Positions 11,461 through 23,800 of a stretch of 64,000 nucleotides of DNA are shown piece after piece (position 1 is the stretch's first letter; the number at the start of each line of letters is the position of its first letter). The notes below the pieces were generated by a model that saw only the letters and a program-made list of their open reading frames with translations, ran no database searches and was not told the origin of the DNA. The stretch comes from Phoronis australis (taxonomy: Eukaryota > Phoronida > Phoronidae), in assembly GCA_002633005.1 (NCBI GenBank), contig NMRA01000010.1, forward strand, positions 613,252 to 677,251, given 5' to 3'. The translations under genes and the position numbers were made by a program.

Positions 11461-14400
11461 CTGCTTTACAATGACTGTTGTGCGACTGCAAAACATGATA
11501 CAGTTTCCAAAACATAACTGATTGTTCCTGTGTCATTTCCCAGCATCCCCTGGAGCTTTTTTCAAAATCTCTCCTCCATGTTTTGGTTAAAAAAATGTTA
11601 GCTGACTGACCTTTGAGTGATTGACAAATGTTCGAAGTCCAAAACCTGCCAGCTTCCTTACATGAATTATTTAAGGGAAGTAATCGTATAATAAGACAAT
11701 TATTGACTTTCACACTCGGTCAATAAGAAAATCAGTAAACCAGAAAATATATGAAAGCTGGTAAAACACCAAGCTGATGTCGCACAACAAAATTAATCCA
11801 TTTTCAAAAGAATTTCAACAATTAATTCAATTGCAGGTGACTTTTCGGTAAGTTACTCACGTAAATTTCGAATTTTTGTCAGAGGTGCCTCGGAAAACAT
11901 TTGAAGATTAGTACTAGACAAAACATGTAAATTAAAACTCACGACTCCCTTAATTTATAGAAAGACCTGTTGCACCAACAGAATTAAAATCCCAGCAAGT
12001 AGGTGAATTTAACACCAGAAAATTGACTTTGATGTGTTGTGAAAACTGAGCTTCAGAGTCACTGGAGTAATAAGAAAGTGTTTGTGACAAAAACAGCATG
12101 TGGCATTGTTAAGTAGTTGAGTTGGTGTTTTATTAAAAAATTCAACATTTTACCACTTTTAGCACTTAATTTCATTACTATTTGAACGTAAACACGATTC
12201 TTCATTGTTAAAAAATCACAAACTTTCAAAGTACTTTGATGAACCAAGCATCAGCAGCTGATATCTTCAGTGTCCGTCAATTACTGAGACAAGTAGGAAT
12301 GGTTCGGCTAACTTCCAGTAATTGCATCAAATCTTGTCTTGTACTAGAAAAACTTAAAGATATCTCAAACCTTATTCACAAAACTTGGTCGGTGTTACAA
12401 TATTTCACACATATCTAGCAAAATACCTTATATTTATTTTCAGAGAACTTCAAATATGAAATATAAACCGTGTAGCGAAAAAAGATTCAGCAGAACCACC
12501 TTGGAACCACACGATCACGTGGAAATTTGTTTACTACTCATCCAAAGTCAAAGGTTACAGGGCTGTCACTCAAACTGAATCTCCCACCAGGCACAGAGCA
12601 GCTACGAATCGCATGTACCTTCAGTTTTTTCATTCACTGAATATCCATAAACAAATAATGAGTCAACGAGGTGTACATGTAAAAGAAAGATGCCGGGGAA
12701 AAACAAGACAAAACGTAGTTTTGACCCTCTGGTAGTTGTACATCTGAACGCATACAACCGTTGAAAACAAATGCTCCGAGTTACCGCACGCCTCTGTGAC
12801 TTTTTGTTCACGGACACCCAAATTCATTAATTTGATACGTAATTTGATATTTCCTACTTCTATCTCAAGTTCACGATGCGATTTAACCACTGACTTGATT
12901 TCTGCTGTCCATTTCATAACTGGTTTTGTATCAGTTTGCCAGCACATGGTGGGTATAACAATGAACTGATGATCTACTTTTAATTAGGTCAACAGTTGAT
13001 CCCGCCTACTGGACCAGAGACCGTCACAAAATTAACGTTTTAGCAACAACGAAGTTAATTGTGGCATTGCAAATTCAATTGACATAGCGAGTGAACGTTG
13101 AAACAGTGAACATAGTTACGGCATGATAGTATAAGTTAAACTGAACGAAAACAAGTTTTCACCGAACAATTAAGCTTGAGATTTTCATGTCTCACAACTT
13201 AATTGGATTTTTCTCAGCTTCGGCAAATCGACATAATTTGAACTTAGGAACACGACTTCTCGGAAACGGCTCAGTGGATTTCGCAGAAACTTTCCATGCT
13301 TGATATTTATTCATCAGTCACAGAAACAGTGTTATAATACATACTTGTACTAGATGACAAAGAACGGTTAGAATGGAGGGCATTAAAGAAGGCTCGAGAT
13401 GACTTTCAGTCAGAAAGGGAATATACAGAGTAAACACATTTATTAATACAGCTTCCCAGTAAATATATATCCAATTAACTTTGATACAAGTCAGCTTAAT
13501 AAGGCCTAATGTGAGGAGTGGCAATAAATGGGATTTACTATCAGTGGAAGTCCTCTGCTGCATTAAGTTGGACAATTGTGATTTAATTAGTACCGCATGG
13601 TCTGTGACAATGGATTAGTGTGTCCCAGAGGGGGCAGTGCACTGCAGCGGTAATCAGTTTAGGCTCACGTCACTTAAGGATTAATTGAATCGATAAGCCA
13701 CACCAGGGATTCATTCTTATACACATCACCATGAGAGTGTGTGAGAGTGAGTGAGTGAGTTTGGACAAACTTGTGAGAACAGTGATTGAAAACCTTTGTT
13801 GCTTGAAGCCCACACAGCAGTAATTAGGAGAAGATATATGGTAATTCTCCACAAAAATAATTACTAAAACTGTCATTTTTCTATTTCCAAAGGCTGATTA
13901 CATCACTGCAAACAACGGAAATTTAACCAAAAGTTGCATTATGGCATATACATGAAGTATGCTCGTGGTGGACTTAAATTTTATTAATCTTTATTTTTGT
14001 GGAGAAATTTGACTAGAGTTTCACTTGTCGGCAACAGTGTGTGCTAAATAAGTGAAAAATTGGCATATGCATCAATTTCATCTTGTCACAAAATTAGACA
14101 GGTCTCTTCGTCCATAATAGAAGACAGAACCCTTGCAAGAGAGGTTTTCATAAAAATAACTTTTATTTCATGAACAAATCCAAAGTTGCATAAAAGAAAA
14201 ACGAAATGATAATTTGTAAAAGTAGTGTTTTGAGACTTCATCTTGAAGATTTATATAAAACGAAATTAGGTCATTTTATTGATATTGCTGTTTAACTATG
14301 AATGCACCTTTTTTGTTAAATTTTACTCAAGACACAGCCACACGACCCAGTCAATGGCAGGCTGGTATAAAGTCAGGCTTTCTACTACTACAAAATGTAT

Positions 14401-16081
14401 ACTTTAACTGAATAATATTTCATAATTTTGTACATATTTGGGTGTGTTCATAAGTGTGGAGCTATGTTCATGAGTGCACCAGCCGTGTTGTTCTGGTAGA
14501 CAGCATACTCCCTTGGCAACTGGAACTAAACTGCAGACAACCAATGACGACCAATCAGTTCGTCTCATGGTTAAAAATCATTTCTAATCTGACCAAAGAC
14601 CAACATCTAAATGACTTTATATTGACTGAAAGAGGCCTAAATTAATTTTTTAACCAAAAGTTTTGTTATTCGACAGATGGCGCCCGTTTACTGGTCCTTT
14701 AAATTCCCCAAGTATCAGTCCAAAACAAAACTCAGGGGATAACAAATTTAACAAATAAAAATAAATAAATAAAAATACAAAATTCTTTAAAAACATCATA
14801 CAACAATGACAACAAGTTCAAATAGTGTCAATGATGCTGTGAGATGACACAACATTCCAAGTTCTGATGCCTGACTGATGCCTGGCAATAGCTGCCACCT
14901 ATTGACCAGCAGGAACATTACATTTTGTGCAGAGTGGTTTTTTCTCCTCAGAGAGGTAAGAGTTGTTTTAGTTTGTGCACTTGAACCTTCACATAAGCCG
15001 GATAAGTTGATAAAATCGATCAGTCCGGTTGGATTTGACTGATGCAAGTTTTATTGTATGGGTAACTTGAAGACAACTAAAACTGTTCGTGAAGAAAACA
15101 CATACAGACAATATACTCCACACTGCTGTTATCAAATTAGGTTTTGTTTACAAATGGGGTATTGCCAAACAGGAAATAGACCTAATTTACACGGCAGACA
15201 TTAAAATCCAAAGCGAGGCTCACTGCGATAAACAATGCGGAAGTTAAATGCGTGAATTAAATGGCCGGTCTTTCGAGTCCAACCTGGATATTAAATCTTA
15301 AAAATGTGTCGATAATTAACCGCAGAGACGCAGAAAAATACATTAGAGAACAAGTCAATGCACCAAAGAGTTGTCTGACAACAGGGTATAAGGTTTTTTC
15401 AGAAAACTAGGTTCGAAACATGAAAAGTAATTATGACCAAACTGCGGCAATCGTAGTGTTACGGATTAGGTATTATGCTGGATAAACGGTTACGTTTTTT
15501 CTTGTAAATTGTCGATAAAAATGCTTTCTACACGAACCAGGTCATCTTCTTGTATTGTTGGCGAGCTGAAGATATATTCGACAGTGGTGGCTCATCTGGT
15601 TTAACTTGTTGATCAAGAATATTTATATCAAGCATAGCCTAGCCCGCCCTGTGATCCTGGTGAGGTAAGGACTACCGGGACTAACAGTTGATTTGTCATT
15701 GATCTGGAAGTCTAGAATAACTGAAGTTATTAAATATATTTTTATTAAAAAACAGGCTCGTAATTGAAAATAAAATTATTTGACCATTTTTTAAATTAAA
15801 AAAAATAAAAATTGGAGCACAGCCCCAGAAATCGCTTTCACATTATATCCAGGTTCTCATTCACTCCCTTGCACACACTCACGAGTAATTATTTTACCAT
15901 CAATTCTGCTTTCTTGGTTTTAACAATTCTTACGTCTATTTCATGTGTTAGGTTTCAATTCAATCTGGACCAAGTTGAATTTTAAAATTAAAACACCAAA
16001 TTCGATCGTCCAAAGCATAACCTCATTTTAGAGCTCAATTTCAGTTAACTGGACAGAGCAAGCATAGTAATCATATTTCTT
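11461..16081. other. No gene seen
   Basis: Mostly AT-rich. A TAAA-rich run at 14745-14780 could be the tail of an old retroelement. No RRM2- or RRM3-like exon of the TIA family was found on the minus strand here. Confidence 0.5.
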
Positions 16082-16402
16082 CAGGGGCCTCGTTCATCGG
16101 AGGGGAAAGGTGCCCGTGCATTCTGAGAGGGAAATAATTTCGCCGAGTGAGGGGGAAAATCTACCTCCCGATCATCATCAATAGCACCCCCGTCCTGTTG
16201 CAAGCTCTCATAGGCCGTGTCTCAATGTGCTCTTTCAAATTGTCACCTGTGTGTCGGTTACAGGTGATTTGAAATTCGGAGAGAACTTCACATTAGGGGA
16301 ATTTTTAGGCTTCATGGGGGGAATTTCGAGGGACTTTTCAATATTTTTGAGAGGGGAATAGGACCGATATTCGGCCTAAAATAGAAGGATTGAGGGCCCT
16401 GT
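16082..16402 (-). mobile_element. MITE, hAT-like ends, copy 2 (inverted)
   Basis: It begins CAGGGGCCTCGTTCATC and ends GATTGAGGGCCCTG. It is the reverse complement of the element at 6784-7119, with scattered differences across the whole length. Confidence 0.6.
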
Positions 16403-17727
16403 CCGTTTGGAAAGAAAAATGCATCATGTTTCAACCCTTAGTGACTGCCACGAAAACACAGCCTGGCTGGCGGAAGATTCTCCGGTCCGATGCTTGGCAA
16501 CCGAGATGCGACAAAATATGACCCGACTTTTCGAAAACAAAAAAATTTTACACGGACATATTTTCCTTAGTCGCGGCATATGGCAACGACCCAACGCTTC
16601 CGAATCTCAACGTCCGGCGTGAATTAGGTCTATACGTAATTTTGAATTTACTAAACAAAGATTTCTCTGTTTTCGTAAGTGGAAAAACAGGTTCTCTACA
16701 AGTAAAAGTATTGGTAGCGTGAAAATCTAACAAACTCTTGATCGAGCAGTGTTACTTTCACTTTTTAAATTACTTTTGAGCAAGTAAAAGTGAAAGTAAA
16801 TTGTAAAGAAAAATAAGTTCTATAATGACTGTATGTTAGTGACATGTACACTTTTCTGCACTATTTGCACTATTTGCACTATCTTTTTTACTAAGCAAGA
16901 ACAAGAACATTGATACAGCACAACTATACGTGTTTAGCAAGATGTCATTGAACACTATCACTTATAGAGGTGGAGCAAACAGCACCTGATTGTCTTGTTC
17001 AATGACAACGCCACGCTTCATTGAACCCAAAACAATGTCAAGGCACAAGTGTACTACGAATGATCATCACCGACTATGGTATTGTGATCAGACAGAGTGG
17101 ATACTGCAGCAGTCAAGCATGGTCACATCTTTTTGAACGTGTAAGGCAGTGTAGAATTATTTACTCTACGCAAGCCGAAGTTTTCAGCTCAACTGGTGTT
17201 CTACAAAGGCATCAATTGGGAAAATTCTTTTGTTTTACTTCCTGTGTTTTGTACAACTTGCCTCTCATCTTGCCACCAATTTTAGGGAAAGCAAATGCTT
17301 TAATGTTATCTTTCGTAAACAGGGAAAAAAAGAGGAAAATTTCCCAGGTGATGTATTGTTCCACAAATAAATAGGCTTGTGTGATAGAAATGTTTTTTGT
17401 GTTATAAAATTTAAGTGAAATAAATGTTTTTGAATGAATAGACCCAAGATACTGATAAGAGACGAAAAAAGTGGAAACCGGAAATCAAATAAGAGGAAAC
17501 CAGACACCAAAAAAGAGGAAATCCTTTTAAATGAGGAAAATTCCAAGACCTTAGTAATATACAGATCCTTGGCTGTCTCACAAAGACATTTTCAGTCTCA
17601 ATTACAGTAGTCCTGGTTTGTATTTACTACCCATACAGCAACAGGATGTGATGTAAATGGCCCAACAAAAAGCCTGCATCTTGCTTCTGTGTTCACTTCC
17701 ATTAAGCAAACACAATGTCCGACTCAC
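16403..17727. other. No gene seen
   Basis: It contains the small satellite TGCACTATT x3 near 16857-16882 and GAGGAAA-rich words at 17330-17540. No exon supported. Confidence 0.5.
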
Positions 17728-17825
17728 AACTGAACGCAGTCTGTGTCGGTCATTCGAGTTTCCTGAACGGACATGAATGCAGAACCAAGATGCACTTCTT
17801 TTGCTGGGCCGTTCACAGTCACTTT
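17728..17825 (-). other. Candidate fourth exon of the TIA-like gene
   Basis: A pyrimidine-rich tract ending TTTAG precedes it and a strong GTGAGT donor follows. The phase matches the upstream exon. It supplies a plausible last beta strand of the RRM (KVTVNG) followed by a non-conserved stretch. If the donor is not used, TGA comes two codons later, giving a short protein of about 116 residues. Confidence 0.55.
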
Positions 17826-20800
17826 CTAAACACACGCCAAGGGAAAAAATAATTAACTCCAAAAACATCTTTCCAAGAAAACAAGAATCTGTAATTTCCA
17901 GCAAATGTAACACCAAAAAGGGTTGTTTTCCTCTATAAGAGTAAGCCTAGTAAATGGTCACCAACTTCATAAACTTGTGAAGAGTCAGACTGTAGTGACC
18001 TATATCCCATCAACTGTTGACAATCTAAAATCAAGCATGTAAACATGAGGTGCATGTTTGGCTGCAAACAGTTAAACATGTGAGAGGATATCATACCTTG
18101 TCGAAGCACCAACGCCCATTCATTGAACAGAGGGCCACAGCAGCACTTTTAGGGTCTGAGAACTCAACAAAGCAGTAGGGATCACAGCCGGGCTGAAAAA
18201 GATGTGTGTTCGACTCTTTAAAATCATAGGTCTGGGGATAACAGTAGGCGTACACCTCTAAAACTTTCTAAAAAGGTCAGCACCTGTAACTTTCTAAAAA
18301 GTTCAGCATCTGTATCAAGAGGAAAGTGCACATTATCAGAGTTACTCTTTCGAGTGCGAGGGTTTTGCCAAAAAAGTATGTGCGACAAAACAAAAAATAT
18401 CATGTTACATCTGACGTATGTCCATGTGTGCTCAACCAGGATCCTTCCTAGAAAATAAAGTGCCACTTTAACATTGGTAACAGGGTACGAGTTAAAACAG
18501 GCTGTTCTTACAAGAAACAAAACAGTTGCTAAGTCGTTCCCTAAAAATGTTTATGAACTAACAGAACAAGCTAACCATGTAGACGAGGGGTTCCAGTAAT
18601 GATACATGTGATTCATTTTCCAGCTGCACTACAGATCAACTGATTGTGAAACTGATAATTAACATGTGTCTTAAGCTGGCATCAGACAATTGCACGTTTA
18701 AGCTGCATTCAACAGAGGGCGCCGGAGCAAGAGTGCATACACAAAACTGCTAGAGAATGTACAGTTCTGTTATGCCTCATCTACGAGGGTTCACTTCTCC
18801 CACCAGAAATTGCCCAAATTGAAACAACTACAGCATACAAGAGAAGGAAGGGAGTCCTATAAAGCTGTTGCCTAGTTCCACCATAATGTAATGTGTACAG
18901 GTGTTATTGATTCACCTGACCCTACAACAGTAACTTATGATTTGAACTACTTACCATCAAAAAAAAACTGGGTGGAGTTCATCAACGCTAGGATCTTGCT
19001 AAAAACTAGCCAAAATCATATGTTCTCATTTGAAATACATGGCAATATCTCACATAATCTCGCAAAGTCTTGCTTTTTGAGTGAGGTCCTAGCATTACTG
19101 AACTCTACTCTGGTCTCCTCTTTGTTCTTTAATAAGTTAGAGTCGATTTCTGGGGCTCAACAATAACTGAGAGTTTCTTATTGCCTGACACCATGCTCAA
19201 TAATTTACCTCGTCACGAGGGGTTATTTCATGGTCTCTAGCAATAAAAAACTGTCCAAAAATCACCCCGCCTCGTAAAAGTAAGGAATGGGATAAAGTGC
19301 TTAAAATCACTAATTTTGTATTAAAAACACCAAAACTGAGAACACCCGCAAACATTACTTGACGACATGTTAATTACCTAATCTCAAGATGCAAACAATC
19401 GTTGCTCGATACATACTGCATAAAATCGGACAGCCAATCACAGCACTAGTAATCCTTCACTGCATTCACTGTGAATATTCGTCAAATATTGCTGCTCGTT
19501 ATCCCATGGTTTATGGTATAGCAAGGAAATGCGAAGCATTGCATATGTGGTGGTTGTGACAGCTTAGTATTTCACCACGCTGTGGCTCTTTTCACTTTTT
19601 TTGGGACATCAGAGAAGCACGGATTTGACACAAGTTAGTACAAGAAACTTGAGTGTTCATACGTTACACTCATGTCCGTGGAGCTAAGAAACTTTTAATA
19701 GAATTCGTTTTTTTATTGCTTTCTCGTTTTTGGACAGTGAATTCATGACTGTGATAAGTAATGCTATAAAAGGAGATGAAATGTAAGTCACTTGAAAACG
19801 AGGTAAATGGTGGTTATAAGCACTGTAAAACCAGTTTTACGAACACAAGTGGTCTACATGAAAAGTTTTAACTTTGATTAATTTTTTTAATGGAAGATGG
19901 GTTTATAGCAGCTTTGATGAAAAATTATACCCTGACAGCTACTGGTAACGGTAAAGGAAGGCAATGACTTAACTGATGACACCATAGTTAATTCACAGCC
20001 ACAAACGAACTTAACAGCTGGCACAACCAAACAGGCAGTCCATAGGTTTGTGATCTTGATTCCACTTACCTCATGGATAAGTTTACATGTTTCAACCTTT
20101 CCGAACTGACCAAATAAATAGGCAATGAAATCTTCTGTTACAGATGGGTCAAGGCTGCCAACGTACCTGGAACAACAATTGTGGAAATGCTTGAGAATAA
20201 GACGGGGAGACATTGGTCGTTCAAACACTAAGACTGATACGTAAGGTAAAATCTAAATCTAATGGCTTTCGGATTTCATTTTTTTCAGTTCCATCTACTG
20301 AGTAGGCGAGGATCTTTAACATTATAACGACGTTGGAGCATAGTGCACTGTAAACTTAATGCCACTAGCATGCTGTCATGTGTTGCTCTTTTCCTGTCTG
20401 AAAAACGTGCAACGTTTGTCAATAAATAAAATTTCTTGCATATATTGAATTTCGTGGTATATTCAAGCATAAGAGCAGCCAGATAGATATTCTGAATAAC
20501 ACAAGCAACAAGTTTCAACATTTTTGTCACTAGGTTCCCATTTGAGGAGACAGTGTGGCCTAGTGCGATAGGTTCCCACTTTCTGTGCTTAAGGTCATGG
20601 GTTCGAGTCCCACTGGGCGACACTGCTAAACCCTTGAGTCAGGTTTCAAGTTCCTCAGCTTGGTTTTATGTATATATTAATAAAGCACAAAAATGGTTCT
20701 AGGTGGTCATTGCAATGGACCTAAAGTGCGACCTGGGCACATCTGGTACAAAGTGTACCAGACGACTGCTTGCAATTATTTTTTTGTTCCCATTTGCTGT

Positions 20801-23800
20801 CAGTCGCACTGACGGTACTTCTCGTGCACTCTGTAAGTACATGTCACTGTTGTGAGGTCATAACAACACTCGAGCAGTAAAGGTGCTTCAACCATGTTGT
20901 TGAAGACTGGATTTGTTCACACTTGTAAAGCGTTTCAATGTGTTCTTTTGAATCTAGCACTTCTAAGAAAAACAAACAATACCAAAGCCATATCGGACAA
21001 TAACTTTAATTACTAAACGTTCCAATGCCCACCGACACTTGATTGACAACACAGCCATGTGTGTATCTCAGTGTACATCAGTGTATATTAGTGTACATCA
21101 CTGTATATCAGTGTACATCACTGTATATCAGTGTACATCAGTGTATATTAGTGTACATCACTGTATATCAGTGTACATCAGTGTTGCACTGTATATCTTT
21201 AAAAACAGCACATGAAGAGCATGACATACAGCCTTGAGATCAACATGTCAAGTGTTTATCTCACGTTGCACACTATTTTGATAACAGCGAGATACAATGG
21301 TTGAGAGCAGCTTGAATGCTACGCTGGACAGCGAAAATACACTTAACAATGGTACAGAAATGGACTTAATATAAATGCTCAGATTTTACCCAAAACGCAG
21401 ACTAATTACTGCACGGTAACGAGTTCCATAAATACAGAAAGGTTGGCACCTTTTTTGTGTTGCATCTTCTTTCTGAAGTCAGCATAGTTGACAACATTCC
21501 AAACTGAAAAAGCAGGATACCTTAATCTAGGTAAGCCTACGACAAGATGTCTGCAGCAACACTCAGAGACATCATGCTGCTTTTTACTTCAGTTTGCAAC
21601 TGGGAAATAGAAGTTATAGTGCAATGAAAAATATACAAAAATATGCAGCCACGGAATGACACAATGGCGTGTCATATATATATTGTCGTGTATGTCAAAA
21701 TGCGGGACATTGTGATTTTGTGGTAGTACGCAGCTTTAAAAAGTAGGACAGTCCCACCACAAAAAAAGACAGTTGACAACTTCGTTTCAGTGCCAAGCAG
21801 ATCAATCTTCATCTAGTTTTTTTGACGGACTGATCTCGCTTACCGAGTCGGCAAGTAATAAGCTTACATAAAAAAGTATACGAGATAATACATGCTATAA
21901 AAAAATATTGGGTAGTGATTGATTAAATCAAAGGCATTTTGCCGCTTAGTTCGTGCTAAATTGTTTTTTTTTCTACATCCACAAAAGAATGAATCCAGGA
22001 TGTACGAGTTATGAATTTTAATATTTATTCAATAAATTTCATCAATGAGAATGTGTGGTAGTAGGGAACATCAGACAAATAACTTTAAAGTATTGTGTGG
22101 TGCTAGTTCTCAGACAATCCCATACAGGTGTAGGAAACACGTAGCCCCTCGGTTGGCCATTTAGGGGCTACAATACTTCCCATAGCTTTCTGTACGAATT
22201 TCGTCCCATATATTTTAAACGGGCAATAGGCCAAATCTGGCCACCGATTTAGAGTTTTCACCTCGTCAAAAATACATTCCACACCTAAACTATCACTTAA
22301 GAAAGAGCTCACTTTCTTAAGTGGTCCTTTCTACTTCTACACGTCTTCGATGAAGCTTAGTTATGAGAATTAAGGCGACTTTGGCGAAGGATTCCAACTC
22401 CACTTTTTTGGTTATCGTTAACTTTTTCACCACGCGCACATTAACCACAAAGTATTTCAACTGAGTCACGTGAGTTAGGCAAAGGCTAGCGCAAGACTAG
22501 CGCGTGACGTCACGTGACACTTGCAAAATAGCATGGGAAGGTATCAGGTGAAATTTGTAAGATTTGTGTCCCTTGGACGTTTTATGTCAACATGCGTGAC
22601 TTCAGGTAACTTCCCCAAAATGGCTCCCGGTAAGAGAAACTCGCCGCGAACCGCGACAGATTTTCATCGATTTGTTCAAATTATCTTGTCTGAATCGTCT
22701 CCAGACTTATGGTATGTGTTGATTATAACTCCATGTGCATATATGCATGTTTCATGTGATTTTGCTTCCTGTGTTTTGAAATTCGTAGCATTTGTGGGGA
22801 CGTACTATCGCCCCTGTATGCCTGCGGCATCCAGGTGGTGCCAATGTGGAATTGCTCATAGTGTTTTACCCACACATGGAACTTTGATCAAGTTCTAAGG
22901 GATGTGTTGTAGATGTGCTTCCGGTGAATTATATGAGCCTCTGTTAGCTACTCGCTAATGGGCAATTGCCCATTAGCTGAATGGTTAGCACGCTTGCCAG
23001 TTTTATGGGGGTCGCGGGCTCGATTCCCGAGTCGGGTGATCTCGGCTATTACTACAAATGGCGTAGTTGGCAAACGGATGATCTACCGATGAAGCACTGC
23101 CAACTAGTACCCACGGATCTCGGGACGGCGCGTGTGGAAGGTTCCAGTAGTCAAGGACCTGTATGAGAGACTACCTTGTGTTCACCTGTGTTGTGGTGGT
23201 AAAGGTACCAAGGGACGTTGATGACCTGTATGCGAGACATCCTGGTGTTCACCTTCCTGGTGGCGTGCCTGTTCCGTAGGGAAGGGGGGAATGTTGTAGA
23301 TGTGCTTCCGGTGAATTATATGAGCCTCTGTTAGCTACTCGCTAACTCGCTAACAGGCAATTGCCTATTAGCTGAATGGTTAGCACGCTTGCCGGTTTTA
23401 TGGGGGTCGCGGGTTCGATCCCCGGGTCGGGTAATCTCGGCTATTACTACGGATGCAAACAAAGAGCTGTTTGGATACTTTATTTAATTACACTTTAAAC
23501 TATACCTGGGATACCACTCAAGACAAGTCAACCAACTTCTGATTGACATAAGTAGCAGCTACAAAATTCGTCTCGGCCTCTAGACAAGTTGTTTCTCATC
23601 TTGGAAAACTTTCTTTACAAGCCTAGAAATCGCATTTAATTTGAGTGCGAGAATAATTTGAGATAATGTCAAGCGGTCTCAATCAAAGGCTGTTTTGTGA
23701 TGGAAGGCAGCTTAAAATCAAATCCCAACAAATAGAAGGCAACATGAACAAGAGTGCTTTCCTTGTCTGCCGATGGGGACTAGCATTTGACAATGTTCCT

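Larger units (their letters stand above)
22905..23450 (+). mobile_element. TRIM-type miniature LTR retroelement with tRNA-like LTRs
   Basis: Two direct repeats, 22905-23055 (151 bp) and 23292-23450 (159 bp), start TGTTGTAGATGTGCTTCC and end GGCTATTACTAC. They are almost identical except for an 8-bp CTCGCTAA duplication in the right copy. Perfect 5-bp duplications GGATG flank the element (22900-22904 and 23451-23455). Three bases after the left repeat comes TGGCGTAGTTGGC, in primer-binding-site position. Just before the right repeat is the polypurine tract GGGAAGGGGGGAA. The internal part is 236 bp with no coding frame. Each repeat contains a tRNA-like stretch with A and B boxes. The alternative, two tRNA SINEs in tandem, explains neither the target duplication nor the PPT. 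Confidence 0.82.

Noticed and set aside
20285-20623. 112-codon minus-strand frame
   Set aside because: It runs through a tRNA-derived SINE and shows no protein family.
22103-22312. 69-codon minus-strand frame MSSFLSDSLGVE, ending in a stop
   Set aside because: Considered as the first exon of the TIA-like gene; it has no fitting donor, and the exon at 24044-24099 completes the RNP2 motif exactly.
22970-23040. Functional tRNA gene
   Set aside because: A and B boxes are present, but the ends do not form a convincing 7-bp acceptor stem and the segment is embedded in a duplicated LTR.
22905-23450. Two tandem tRNA SINEs
   Set aside because: The exact 5-bp duplication flanks the whole 546-bp unit, and PBS-like and PPT-like sequences lie exactly inside the repeats, which fits a TRIM better.
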